NCBI GenBank assembly: GCA_937920585.1
Contig: CAKZSB010000192.1
Span: 1 to 35,327 of the forward strand
DNA length: 35,327 bases
Reading direction: 5' to 3'
DNA from: an uncultured Granulosicoccaceae bacterium
GTDB lineage: Bacteria > Pseudomonadota > Gammaproteobacteria > Granulosicoccales > Granulosicoccaceae
Shown here: positions 25,819 through 34,629 of the stretch, piece by piece
How positions within the stretch are numbered: position 1 is the first letter of the stretch
How the letters are laid out: every line of letters begins with the position of its first letter
Translations under genes and position numbers: made by a program
The notes under the pieces: model-generated
Seen by the model: the letters and a program-made list of their open reading frames with translations, nothing else
Told to the model about the DNA's origin: nothing
Database searches by the model: none

Positions 25819-27036
25819 TCAGCCAGTGCGACGATTTTTCTGTGCGGCGAGTTTGGAGTCGGGCGGGGGGTTGAGGGTAAAGTAATCCGCCAGACCATCG
25901 GAGATCGCGCCAGCCAGCTTGCGCTGATGTCGACGCGAGCGCAGCTTGCGCTCCTCTCGCGGGTTCGATATGAAAGCGGTTTCAACCAGTAGCGAGGGCA
26001 CATCCGGGGCGCGCAACACAGCAAAGTTAGCTTGCTCGACCTCGCTCTTGTGCAAAACATTCACTCGCCCCAGCCGGTCCAGAATCGCACTCCCGCACTC
26101 CATGCTCGACTCCAGCACAGCATTGCGCGCCAGATCGACCAGCACGCGCGAGAGCGCCTCGTTCGAATCATCGACTGACACTTCGCCGAACAGTTTATCC
26201 ACCTGATTTTCCGCCTGCGCGAGCAGTTCGGCTGTTCGCGAACTCGCGCCACTTCTCGACAACGCAAACACCGACGAACCCCTGGCGGTTTTCTTCGGGT
26301 AGGCATCGGCGTGAATCGAGACAAGAAAATCGGCACGGCTGGCGCGAGCGAGATGTACTCGCTCGGGCAACGCTATGTATTTGTCGGCGGTACGGGTCAG
26401 CACTGGCCGGAAACCCTTGCGGCGCAGCAGCTTGCGCTCGAGTTCAAAGGCAATATCCAGCGTGATATCTTTTTCGCGCGTCTTTCGATAACCCAGCGCG
26501 CCAGGATCACGGCCGCCGTGGCCCGCGTCGATCGCGATGACGATGTCACGCCGGTCGGCGGCATCTATCGTCTCGTCCGCTGACGGAGCAGTCATGGGCT
26601 TCATGCCAAGGTCGACGACTAACCGCACCTTGCTGCTGCCGCGAAACTCGTAAAGCTGCCCGGCCACATCACCCGGCTTTGCGTTGACGTCAAGCACAAT
26701 ACGCAAGTCACTTGCGTTGCGCTTGCCATAGCGCACTCGTCGCACCGTACCCCGCGCTTTCAATTCGTCGGAGAGCAACGTTGCGACGCGGCTATTGACC
26801 AGATCCAGCACGATGCGTTGCGGATTTTCCAGGGTGAAAATCTTGTAGCCCGCCGGCAACTCGTCGAGGTCGATGTGCATTTTCATGCGTTCGTCCTCGG
26901 CGGTAAAACGCACGCCGGTCACCCGGGTCTGGCTGGCTGCCAGAACCTCACGCGCACTGAGTCCCAGCCCGCCAAGGCAGGCCAGCCTGCTGGCCAGGAG
27001 CAGGAAGTTGCGGCGATGATCCGAGTGTGTTGCCAA
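25819..27036 (-). CDS. amiC: N-acetylmuramoyl-L-alanine amidase (AmiC-like), Tat-exported
   Basis: The 405-residue periplasmic amidase cuts the amide bond between MurNAc and the stem peptide during cell separation. The start HRRNFLLLASRLACLGGLGL is a twin-arginine signal, as in E. coli AmiC. An AMIN domain (about 38-140) targets the septum. The amidase_3 domain (about 170-390) has zinc-site motifs IDAGHGGRDPGA, EKDITLDIAFELE, SIHADAY and LLVETAFISN. TTG 27036 is the only start that keeps the twin-arginine signal, and no clear ribosome site precedes it. The place between tsaE and mutL is standard. Confidence 0.93.
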   Translation of the reverse strand: MATHSDHRRNFLLLASRLACLGGLGLSAREVLAASQTRVTGVRFTAEDERMKMHIDLDELPAGYKIFTLENPQRIVLDLVNSRVATLLSDELKARGTVRRVRYGKRNASDLRIVLDVNAKPGDVAGQLYEFRGSSKVRLVVDLGMKPMTAPSADETIDAADRRDIVIAIDAGHGGRDPGALGYRKTREKDITLDIAFELERKLLRRKGFRPVLTRTADKYIALPERVHLARASRADFLVSIHADAYPKKTARGSSVFALSRSGASSRTAELLAQAENQVDKLFGEVSVDDSNEALSRVLVDLARNAVLESSMECGSAILDRLGRVNVLHKSEVEQANFAVLRAPDVPSLLVETAFISNPREERKLRSRRHQRKLAGAISDGLADYFTLNPPPDSKLAAQKNRRTG

Positions 27037-27214
27037 AATAACTGTATCTTTTTAATTACGTCAAAACGTGCCTGGCGATCATCCAGTGTACTCAGGCATC
27101 GATATCGTTCGTAAGTTATTGTCGCACTCTGCCGGCTGCCACTTCAATCCAACAGTGACAGAGACAGGTTTTTCAAGTCACCGAGCAGTTTATTGGATAA
27201 TCAGCCAAATGTTT

Positions 27215-27664
27215 CTAACCAGTCGGTAACCTCTGTGAGATCAGCAACTCGCGACCGCCATCCTGGTGATAAGAAAGCTTTACATTGAAGTGTGCAATCG
27301 ACTGCAGAGACGGTGCGCGCTCCGGCCATTCGACCAGCAGTGTCGCACAGGATTCGAGTAAATCACGAAAACCGATAAATTCGAGTTCTTCGGGGTCCGT
27401 GAGTCGATAGAGATCGAGATGCGCCACTTCTCCGTGGATAGTCTGGTAGCGCTCTATCAGCGTGTAGGTGGGGCTTTTCACAGCGCCGGTATGTCCGAAC
27501 CGACGCACCGCCCCGCGAGAAAAAGTGGTTTTGCCTGCCCCCAGATCCCCGCTAAGCAGCACTACCCTGGCGGCAGTAGCCGCCTGTTCAATCAATCGTG
27601 CAGCAAAATCGGCACCCGCGGCCTGTGTGTCGGCGTCGGTATCGAGTATTCGCCGAACGATCAT
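27215..27664 (-). CDS. tsaE: tRNA threonylcarbamoyladenosine biosynthesis ATPase TsaE
   Basis: The 149-residue P-loop protein works with TsaB and TsaD to put t6A at position 37 of ANN-decoding tRNAs. Walker A is GDLGAGKT (39-46). KSPTYTLIERY, HLDLYRL and LLVEWPER are family motifs. It normally follows nnrD (yjeF), but here the upstream neighbour is sppA. A 178-bp gap separates it from the amidase gene; I see no gene or clear terminator in that gap. Confidence 0.96.
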   Translation of the reverse strand: MIVRRILDTDADTQAAGADFAARLIEQAATAARVVLLSGDLGAGKTTFSRGAVRRFGHTGAVKSPTYTLIERYQTIHGEVAHLDLYRLTDPEELEFIGFRDLLESCATLLVEWPERAPSLQSIAHFNVKLSYHQDGGRELLISQRLPTG

Positions 27665-27718
27665 TGTGTGCTCTCTGGGTCTTGCCGACAGTTCGCCGGC
27701 GCTCGGTTGGCGGCTTCG

Positions 27719-28699
27719 CTAGCGCATCGTCGGCATCAACACCGAATTCGCCAGCTGACCGGAAAGTTTAACCCCGATATTACCAGCGATCTGGTTTAGC
27801 AATCCTTCCTGCGGCGTAAAATTCACAAGCTTCTCAGCCTTGAATACCTCGCGAGCGACAGTCATCTCGCTACCGATGGCATCCACCAGACCATTCTCTA
27901 CCGCCTGCTCGCCCGTCCATATCAATCCGCTGAAAATTTCGCTGTCTGCACCGAGCTTATCACCGCGCCCCTCCTTCACGACCGACTTGAATTGCTGGTG
28001 GATTTCGCCGAGCAGTGATTCCATGTGCGCGACTTCGTCAGTCTTCAACGGCGAGAAGGGATCCAGGAAGGCCTTGTTCTCACCGGCGGTGATCAATCTT
28101 CGCTCGACGCCGAGTTTGTTCATCGTATCGACGAAACCGAATCCGCCAGTGCGCACGCCGATGGAACCGACGAGACTAGCCTTGTCGGCGTAAATCTTGT
28201 CCGCAGCGGCCGCGACATAATAGCCACCTGAAGCGCAAAGATCTTCAATCACGGCATAGAGCGGGATATCAGGATGAGCCTCACGCATCCGCTTCACTTC
28301 ATCGAACACGCGCCCGGCCTGCACCGGGCTGCCACCGGGGCTGTTGATACGCAAAATCACACCGGCGGTGTTCTCATCGGCAAACGCCGCCTTGACGCCC
28401 GCCACGATGACATCGGCACTGGCCGGCTCACCAGCGGCAATGGGGCCGGCGACATCTACAATCGCAGTATGCTTTTGCACTTCGCCGAAATTGAAATCGA
28501 ACAGGTTGTTGCGAAAAGCCAGCAACAGGGCCACCGCTACATAACCGAACCCGAGCAACTTGAAAAAGATGCCCCAGCGTCGAGCGCGGCGCTGCTCTTT
28601 GAGCGAGTCGAGCGCGAGTGTGGAGACGATGTCCCGCTCCCAGCCAGCGTCGTAAGCGTAATCGTCGTCAGCTTCAGCCCATCTATCGTTGTTGTTCAT
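27719..28699 (-). CDS. sppA: Signal peptide peptidase SppA, short form (S49 family)
   Basis: The 326-residue inner-membrane protease has one transmembrane helix (about 45-62) after an acidic cytoplasmic N-terminus. The Ser-Lys dyad is Ser157 in DLCASGGYYVA and Lys209 in ITAGENKAFLDPFSP. RINSPGGSPVQAGRVFDEV and VGSIGVRTGGF are also present. Single-domain members like this degrade cleaved signal peptides and are about half the size of E. coli SppA. The start was taken as ATG 28699 (MNNNDRWAEADDD); ATG 28744 would add 15 residues and neither has a strong ribosome site. It lies downstream of rluC on the same strand. Confidence 0.93.
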   Translation of the reverse strand: MNNNDRWAEADDDYAYDAGWERDIVSTLALDSLKEQRRARRWGIFFKLLGFGYVAVALLLAFRNNLFDFNFGEVQKHTAIVDVAGPIAAGEPASADVIVAGVKAAFADENTAGVILRINSPGGSPVQAGRVFDEVKRMREAHPDIPLYAVIEDLCASGGYYVAAAADKIYADKASLVGSIGVRTGGFGFVDTMNKLGVERRLITAGENKAFLDPFSPLKTDEVAHMESLLGEIHQQFKSVVKEGRGDKLGADSEIFSGLIWTGEQAVENGLVDAIGSEMTVAREVFKAEKLVNFTPQEGLLNQIAGNIGVKLSGQLANSVLMPTMR

Positions 28700-28811
28700 A
28701 GCGCCCGTTTGCTTGTTTCCGTTGCCCGCCGAATTTGCGGCCATAACTGGAAGGATCAAGCACGGATCAAAGCAACTGCTGTACCTCAACCGCGCAATGG
28801 AAGAACAATCT

Positions 28812-29759
28812 TTAGCGATTACTCGCCGCAATGTTATCCAGTGCTGATTTAAACGACGGTTGCTGCGATGCGCGATAAGCCCGCACATCACCGGTAAACG
28901 GATCGGGGAATGTCAGCTCACTGGCATGCAGAAACATGCGCTTGAATCCCAGGCTTGCCGCCGCCCTGTTGCAAGCCCAATTGCCGTAGCGACTATCACC
29001 CAGTACAGGCAGACCGCTGTGTGCGGCGTGCACGCGTATCTGGTGGGTGCGCCCGGTTTCAATCTGTATGCCCGCAAGCGAAAATGCAGCACCGGATTCA
29101 ATCGGATAAAAATGCGAACGCGCCGATTTGCCAGTTGGGTCAACGCGAACCTGTACCGGCTCGATCGACTCGAATTTCTTCAGCGGTGCATCGACCTGCA
29201 GCCGTTCGGAGAGCGCACCGCACAAAATTGCCTGATAGTGCTTTTCGACCGCCCCGGACTTCAGTTGCTCCTGAAACGCGATAGCCGCCGGGCGATCCCG
29301 CGCCAGCACCAGCAGACCGCTGGTGTTGCGATCCAGCCTGTGTCCCAGACTGATATCGGTGCTGTCGTAAAGCGATTGCATTGCATCGATCACCCCGAAA
29401 CTGATACCGCTGCCGCCGTGCACAGCGACGCCGGCCGGTTTGTCGATCACAATGTAGCGACTGTCCTCGGCGATGATCGTTTTGCGAATTTGTTCGACCA
29501 GGGCAGCGGGCGCGCCAGTCGAGGATCGGGCTTTTTCCGAAACGGGTGGAATTCTCACCACGTCCCCGGTCGCCAGACGATGGGATGGTTTGACCCTCCC
29601 CTTGTTCACACGGACCTGACCGGTGCGAAGAATCCGGTAAACCAGGGAGCGCGGCACACCGGCGAGTTGTGAGTGCAGGAAGTTGTCAACTCTCTGACCA
29701 TCCTGATGCACAGTCACTTCCACCTGGCGGACCTGGCGAAAGTCTCGTTCGGGTTTCAT
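28812..29759 (-). CDS. rluC: 23S rRNA pseudouridine synthase RluC
   Basis: The 315-residue enzyme is expected to make pseudouridines 955, 2504 and 2580 of 23S rRNA, by analogy with E. coli RluC (319 aa). An S4 RNA-binding domain (about 14-75: RVDNFLHSQLAGVPRSLVYR) precedes the RluA catalytic domain, with Asp143 in GHRLDRNTSGLLVLAR and TGRTHQIRVHAAHSG. ATG 29759 fits the family; the frame opens further upstream in unconserved sequence. Divergence from rne supports RluC over RluD. Confidence 0.94.
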   Translation of the reverse strand: MKPERDFRQVRQVEVTVHQDGQRVDNFLHSQLAGVPRSLVYRILRTGQVRVNKGRVKPSHRLATGDVVRIPPVSEKARSSTGAPAALVEQIRKTIIAEDSRYIVIDKPAGVAVHGGSGISFGVIDAMQSLYDSTDISLGHRLDRNTSGLLVLARDRPAAIAFQEQLKSGAVEKHYQAILCGALSERLQVDAPLKKFESIEPVQVRVDPTGKSARSHFYPIESGAAFSLAGIQIETGRTHQIRVHAAHSGLPVLGDSRYGNWACNRAAASLGFKRMFLHASELTFPDPFTGDVRAYRASQQPSFKSALDNIAASNR

Positions 29760-29782
29760 CTGATTTGTAATCGGTAGATGTT

Positions 29783-29810
29783 TTGTTGGATCGCAATATG
29801 ATGCTATATT
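29783..29810 (+). promoter_or_regulatory. Putative rne promoter
   Basis: TTGTTG (29783-29788) and TATATT (29805-29810) are 16 bp apart in an AT-rich patch, upstream of the rne leader. Both boxes match the sigma-70 consensus well enough to be credible. Confidence 0.45.
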
Positions 29811-30045
29811 AAAGAGGCTGGCGACGAGAAAATTCCTATCAAGCAGGGTCGTCGGCATCAGGACGTGCATCGGAATTCCATATTCTCCGCTCTACACTCC
29901 CGAACCAACCATTTTTCCAACCCCGCCGATCGATTGGCGGATGCCGATTCCGGACCACTGCCCGCGTCACATTCGCATGGCAGCGTAGGGCCGAGCACAG
30001 CATCCTCGATAGCTGCCCAGCTTGAACCGGCAGCACTTCTGGCGG

Positions 30046-30062
30046 GGTAGATTTGATCTACC
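30046..30062 (+). promoter_or_regulatory. Hairpin in the rne leader
   Basis: A perfect 7-bp stem (GGTAGAT/ATCTACC) with a three-base loop lies 163 bp upstream of the rne start. It is not followed by a T-run, so a terminator is unlikely. It may be an analogue of the E. coli rne leader hairpins sensed by RNase E. Confidence 0.4.
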
Positions 30063-30224
30063 AGACTTCTGTTCGGCACCATAACAATCACGGACAAATG
30101 CTGACAACAAACCTGAACCCGAAAGCAAAGGGAGTAATTCAGTTTCGGCGCTAACTGCGCCCCGGACAAAATATTTCAGCAGATCGCGATTGCGAGTGCC
30201 GTTCCACTACAGGACGAAAACTCG

Positions 30225-33200
30225 ATGAAACGCATGCTTGTAAACGCAACTCAGCCAGAAGAACTGAGAGTTGCGATCGTTGACGGGCAAAAGCTCGACA
30301 ACCTCGATATCGAACACAACACCAGAGAACAAAAAAAGTCCAATATTTATAAAGCCAAAATCACCCGCATCGAACCCAGCCTGGAAGCTGCTTTTGTCGA
30401 CTATGGCGCCGACCGCCACGGATTTTTACCTTTCAAGGAGATCGCGCGGGAATATGTAGCCGAATCTGCTCGCAACGACGGCGCGCGCCCCAACATCAAG
30501 GAAGGGGTAAAAGAAGGCGACGAAATACTCGTTCAGATCGAGAAGGAAGAGCGCGGCACCAAAGGCGCAGCACTGACAACCTTCGCCAGCCTGGCCGGTC
30601 GATTCCTGGTTCTGATGCCTAACAACCCGCGCGCGGGTGGCGTCTCCCGACGCATCGAGGGCGATGAGCGCACCCACCTCAAGGAAGCGATGAATGAGCT
30701 TGTCATACCTGACGGTATGGGCATCATCATCCGCACAGCAGGTGTCGGCCGAAGCACCGAAGAGCTGCAGTGGGACCTCGACTATCAAGTTGAAATCTGG
30801 AAGGCGATCAAGTCTGCCGAGGGTGAAAACAGCGCCCCGGCGCTGATCTACCAGGAAAGCAATGTCATCGTTCGTGCGTTGCGAGATTACTTTCGCAACG
30901 ACATCGGTGAAATCCTGATCGACGAGCCCGACGTCTTCAAGCAGGCGCATACCTTCATGAGCCAGTACATGCCGCAGAATCTGCGCAAACTGAAGCTCTA
31001 CAGCGAAGACGTCCCACTATTCAATCGCTATCAGATCGAAGGCCAGATCGAATCTGCCTTTCAACGTGAAGTGCGACTGCCTTCGGGCGGCGCAATCGTC
31101 ATCGATCACACCGAGGCACTCATCTCAATCGATATCAACTCTGCCCGGGCTACCAAAGGCAGCGATATCGAAGAGACCGCAACCAACACCAACCTCGAGG
31201 CCTGCGACGAGATCGGTCGCCAGCTGCGGCTGCGTGATCTGGGTGGCCTGGTCGTCATCGACTTCATCGACATGATGGCAAACAAGAACCAGCGACTGGT
31301 CGAAAACCGCCTGCGCGAGATGGTGAAGATCGATCGCGCCCGAGTGCAGATTGGCAGAATTTCGCGTTTTGGCCTGATGGAAATGTCGCGCCAGCGGCTG
31401 CGCCCGTCTCTTGGCGAAGGTATCGAAATGGTTTGTCCGCGCTGCAGCGGTAGCGGCACCATTCGCAATGTCGAATCGCTGGCCCTGCAGATGCTGCGCC
31501 TGCTCGAAGAAGAATCCATGAAGGAAAACACCGGCCGTGTGCTCATCCGCATGCCGGTATCGGTCGCCACCTACCTGCTGAACGAGAAGCGCGAGGCCAT
31601 TCGCGAAATTGAAGAGCGCAACGACATCGCCAGCGCGCTGCTGGTACCCGATTCAACCCTCGACACGCCGCACTACGAGATCGAGCGTATAAAGGTCGGC
31701 GAAACAGGTCACGAAGCCAACAAGCTCACAAGCTTTCAGCTCGCCAATCGCCCCAAAGCCTACGTGCCGCCCGATGAAGAGGCCAGCCAGAATGTCAGCG
31801 AGGTGGCTGCGGTGCACAGCATCGTGCCGGCTTCCCCAATCCCGACACAGGCCGAACAGCCGCAAGAACCGGAGAAAGTCGAAACCGGCTTTTTCAGCAG
31901 AATCATCAGTGCCGTGTTTTCACCCAAAGGTGCCACTGTCGAGGCGACCAACGATCTGACCGATTCAAGCGATTCGGAACAGACCGAGCGCACCAATGCT
32001 CGCAACAACAATCGCAACGGCAACAACAATAACCGCCGCAGACCCAGACGCGATCGCGGCAATCAGGGCAAGCGTGGCAAGAGCGCCGAGGTAAGCGATA
32101 CTGAAAGTCAGTCAGAAGATCGCAACAGCAAAGCTGGCGGCAACCAGAACAGTGGTAATCAACGCAAGCGCAACGACCAGAACCGCGATCAGCGCAACGG
32201 CAAAAATCAGAACGAGCGCGGACGAGGACGCAACCAGGCTGACAAGCAGACAGCCGATGCACAGAGCAAGCAGAGTTCACCGCCAAACGCGCCACGAAAC
32301 GAGCGCAAGCCTAACGTTGCCGAACCGGCAGAGAGTGCCGAAGTCCCGGCCACAACCGATGGCCAGGCACAAACTGCGGAGCAGGGTCGTGGAGAGCAGC
32401 CACGCGAACGCACGGGTCGCAATCGCTATCCGCGCCGGGGACGTCGCAATAATCGCAACAATAGTGATGCGCGAAATGCAGACGGCGAATCCAGCCCACA
32501 GGAAAACGGAGTGCGCGACGACGACGGGCAAAGCCGTGCTCAGAACACCCCTAAGGTCGGTGACGAGCAGTCGAGCAACGCCAGTAGTCCACCAGTGGAA
32601 GCCAATAGCGGTGACTCATCGGCAAACGCTCAACAGCCAAGCTCCAGAAATGAGTCGAACAACCGCAATCGCCGACGCCGCTCTGGTCCCAAGGACGCCA
32701 ACGAGGCTAAACACAGCGATACACCTGCCCCGCAGAATGCCGACGCACCCGCGCCGCAACCAGTAGCCACTGCCCGGCCGCCCGTTGAAAGTTCGGCACC
32801 AAGTGAAAAACCGGCAGAGCGACCAGCTGCCGCCAGCGCCCAGCCAGCAAATGTGCCAGCTAGCGCACCGGCAGCGCCAAAGCCGGCGCGCGAGCAAGCC
32901 GATTCCAGTGCGGGCAGCAAAAAAAGCGAGGGGTTTCAGGTCTCTCCTGTGCAGCCCAGCCAGCTAAAGAGTAGTGTCAGGTCGCTGGCCAGCAAGGATT
33001 CAACCCAGAGCAATACGCCAGCGGCACCAAGCGTCCGCCCGACTAACGGCGGCGGCGCGCCAGCGGCGAACAATACTGCCGATGCGCCGCCAAAAAGAGC
33101 GGACGGTCCATCCCTGCAACAAGTAGAGACGCGACCGCCGGCCAAATCGGCCAACACACCCGCCCCGGCGGCAACCGCCAAGCCAGACGGCAACAGCGGC

Positions 33201-33227
33201 AACAGCGGCGAAGTAACTAACCCGTAG
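30225..33227 (+). CDS. rne: Ribonuclease E
   Basis: The 1000-residue endonuclease is the core of the RNA degradosome. The N-terminal half is highly conserved: [21 protein letters not shown], the S1 domain ([20 protein letters not shown], about 45-60), the magnesium-site segments LISIDINSA and VVIDFIDMM, and the zinc link CPRC (Cys404, Cys407, the same numbers as in E. coli). A short amphipathic segment [15 protein letters not shown] (about 555-569) resembles the membrane-targeting helix. The rest is a disordered scaffold with Arg/Asn-rich RNA-binding patches near 590-620, 730 and 812, and an Ala/Pro-rich end. No recognisable PNPase or enolase site was identified. A long leader precedes it and a strong hairpin follows. 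Confidence 0.97.
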   Translation: MKRMLVNATQPEELRVAIVDGQKLDNLDIEHNTREQKKSNIYKAKITRIEPSLEAAFVDYGADRHGFLPFKEIAREYVAESARNDGARPNIKEGVKEGDEILVQIEKEERGTKGAALTTFASLAGRFLVLMPNNPRAGGVSRRIEGDERTHLKEAMNELVIPDGMGIIIRTAGVGRSTEELQWDLDYQVEIWKAIKSAEGENSAPALIYQESNVIVRALRDYFRNDIGEILIDEPDVFKQAHTFMSQYMPQNLRKLKLYSEDVPLFNRYQIEGQIESAFQREVRLPSGGAIVIDHTEALISIDINSARATKGSDIEETATNTNLEACDEIGRQLRLRDLGGLVVIDFIDMMANKNQRLVENRLREMVKIDRARVQIGRISRFGLMEMSRQRLRPSLGEGIEMVCPRCSGSGTIRNVESLALQMLRLLEEESMKENTGRVLIRMPVSVATYLLNEKREAIREIEERNDIASALLVPDSTLDTPHYEIERIKVGETGHEANKLTSFQLANRPKAYVPPDEEASQNVSEVAAVHSIVPASPIPTQAEQPQEPEKVETGFFSRIISAVFSPKGATVEATNDLTDSSDSEQTERTNARNNNRNGNNNNRRRPRRDRGNQGKRGKSAEVSDTESQSEDRNSKAGGNQNSGNQRKRNDQNRDQRNGKNQNERGRGRNQADKQTADAQSKQSSPPNAPRNERKPNVAEPAESAEVPATTDGQAQTAEQGRGEQPRERTGRNRYPRRGRRNNRNNSDARNADGESSPQENGVRDDDGQSRAQNTPKVGDEQSSNASSPPVEANSGDSSANAQQPSSRNESNNRNRRRRSGPKDANEAKHSDTPAPQNADAPAPQPVATARPPVESSAPSEKPAERPAAASAQPANVPASAPAAPKPAREQADSSAGSKKSEGFQVSPVQPSQLKSSVRSLASKDSTQSNTPAAPSVRPTNGGGAPAANNTADAPPKRADGPSLQQVETRPPAKSANTPAPAATAKPDGNSGNSGEVTNP

Positions 33228-33234
33228 CACCCTC

Positions 33235-33273
33235 ACGGCGCGCCGCTTCAGGCGCGCCGTCCTGGCATTTTTT
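33235..33273 (+). terminator. Terminator after rne
   Basis: ACGGCGCGCC (33235-33244) and GGCGCGCCGT (33251-33260) form a perfect 10-bp stem with loop GCTTCA. A six-T run lies at 33268-33273. The seven-base gap before the T-run is longer than ideal. It sits seven bp after the rne stop and ahead of the convergent guaD end. Confidence 0.65.
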
Positions 33274-33293
33274 GTAAGCCCATACCCCGGGCC

Positions 33294-34595
33294 TTAACGC
33301 TGATACGCACACTCACCGAGCACATAGGCGGCTGCAGTACTGCGATCATCCCCGATCACCATCAGCGCAAATAGCTTTTCTGCAATCGATTCTGCGCGAT
33401 CAAGTCGACGTTCCAGCAGCGGATTGTCGCCAGCATCGAGAACCGCAAAGTCTGCCTCCTTGCCGATTTGAAAGTTGCCAATCTGGTGATCCATGGCCAA
33501 CGCCCTGGCACCTCCCAGCGTCATCTCGTAGAACAGCGACAACGGATCCACGCCGCCGCCACACAACTGGGTTACCTTATACGCCTGCTCGGCGGTAGTC
33601 AGCATACTGAAGCTCGTGCCACCACCGACATCCGTTGCCAGACTGGTCCGCACGCCCTGCTCTCTGGCCTGACGATAGTCGAGTAAACCACTGCCCAGGA
33701 ACAAATTGGATGTGGGGCAAAATGCGATAGTTGAACCGGTTTCCCGCATTCTCCGACGATCCGTATCATCAAGATAAATGCAGTGTCCATACACCGCCCG
33801 TTCACCCAGCAGGCCAAAGTGATCATAGACATCCAGGTAGCTGCGCGCCCAGGGAAACAACTCGGTGACCCACGCCACCTCGGCACGGTTTTCCGCCACA
33901 TGTGATTGCAGGAACAGTCCATCGTGGCTGTTGAACAATTCGCCGGCAAGACGCAACTGCTCATCGGTTGACGTCGGCGCAAAACGCGGTGTCACCGCGT
34001 ACTCGAGGCGTTGCCTGCCATGCCACTTTTCAATCAGCTCAAGGCTTTGCTCGAAACCCTGCTCGGGCGAATCGCGAAGCGCCTGCGGACAGTTTCTGTC
34101 CATCATCACCTTGCCGGCAACGAGTCGCAGATTGCGAACGGCTGCTGCTGAAAACAGCGCTTCTGCCGAATGCTGGTGGACCGTCGCATAGACCAGTGCT
34201 GTCGTCGTGCCGTTTTTCAGCAGCTCGTCGAGAAAAATCTCTGCCGCCGCGTTGGCAAAATCCACCGAGGCAAATTCGAGCTCTGCGGGAAAGGTGTACT
34301 TTTCCAGCCACTCCAGCAACTGGGCACCATGGCTTGCGATCATTTCGCCTTGCGGAAAATGCAAGTGAGCGTCGATGAACCCCGGCACGATCAACTTGTC
34401 ACCGCAATCAACAATCTCCGGCTGCGGTTCCGATCGTGGTGGCAGCAGATCTGCCGCCTCGCCGACACCGGCTACCCTGCCATCGCGCACCAGCAATGCA
34501 CCGTTCTGCCAATACTGCAGAGCGCCATCGCCGGCTTGCCAGGGATCATCGACCAGATGGCAGACCGTGCCTAAAAAAACCTTGCTCGTGCTCAT
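33294..34595 (-). CDS. guaD: Guanine deaminase
   Basis: The 433-residue amidohydrolase converts guanine to xanthine. Metal ligands are seen as His77 and His79 in PGFIDAHLHFPQ, then the LQSHVAEN, VYGHCIYLDD and SLATDVGGGTSFSML motifs characteristic of guanine deaminases. NGTTTALVYATVHQ and AFCPTSNLFLGSG also fit. The start is ATG 34595 with AAGAGAGAG upstream. It lies 34 bp downstream of the XdhC-like gene, consistent with guanine to xanthine to urate catabolism. Confidence 0.95.
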   Translation of the reverse strand: MSTSKVFLGTVCHLVDDPWQAGDGALQYWQNGALLVRDGRVAGVGEAADLLPPRSEPQPEIVDCGDKLIVPGFIDAHLHFPQGEMIASHGAQLLEWLEKYTFPAELEFASVDFANAAAEIFLDELLKNGTTTALVYATVHQHSAEALFSAAAVRNLRLVAGKVMMDRNCPQALRDSPEQGFEQSLELIEKWHGRQRLEYAVTPRFAPTSTDEQLRLAGELFNSHDGLFLQSHVAENRAEVAWVTELFPWARSYLDVYDHFGLLGERAVYGHCIYLDDTDRRRMRETGSTIAFCPTSNLFLGSGLLDYRQAREQGVRTSLATDVGGGTSFSMLTTAEQAYKVTQLCGGGVDPLSLFYEMTLGGARALAMDHQIGNFQIGKEADFAVLDAGDNPLLERRLDRAESIAEKLFALMVIGDDRSTAAAYVLGECAYQR

Positions 34596-34629
34596 ACTCT
34601 CTCTTATTGAACTGGCAGCTAAACCCGGT

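Larger units (their letters stand above)
29760..30224. other. 465-bp rluC/rne intergenic region with probable long rne leader
   Basis: No convincing gene is present. A plus-strand promoter candidate near 29783-29810 would give a leader of about 408 nt. The leader contains CCGCC/GGCGG around 29927-29943, a perfect 7-bp hairpin GGTAGAT-TTG-ATCTACC (30046-30062) and GGCGC-TAACT-GCGCC (30147-30161). In E. coli the rne leader is 361 nt and its hairpins mediate autoregulation, so a similar role is plausible. The ribosome site is AGGA ten bases before ATG 30225. Confidence 0.55.

Noticed and set aside
29865..30050. A 61-codon frame starting GTG inside the rne leader
   Set aside because: Composition looks random, no recognisable domain, and it lies in a leader expected to be non-coding.
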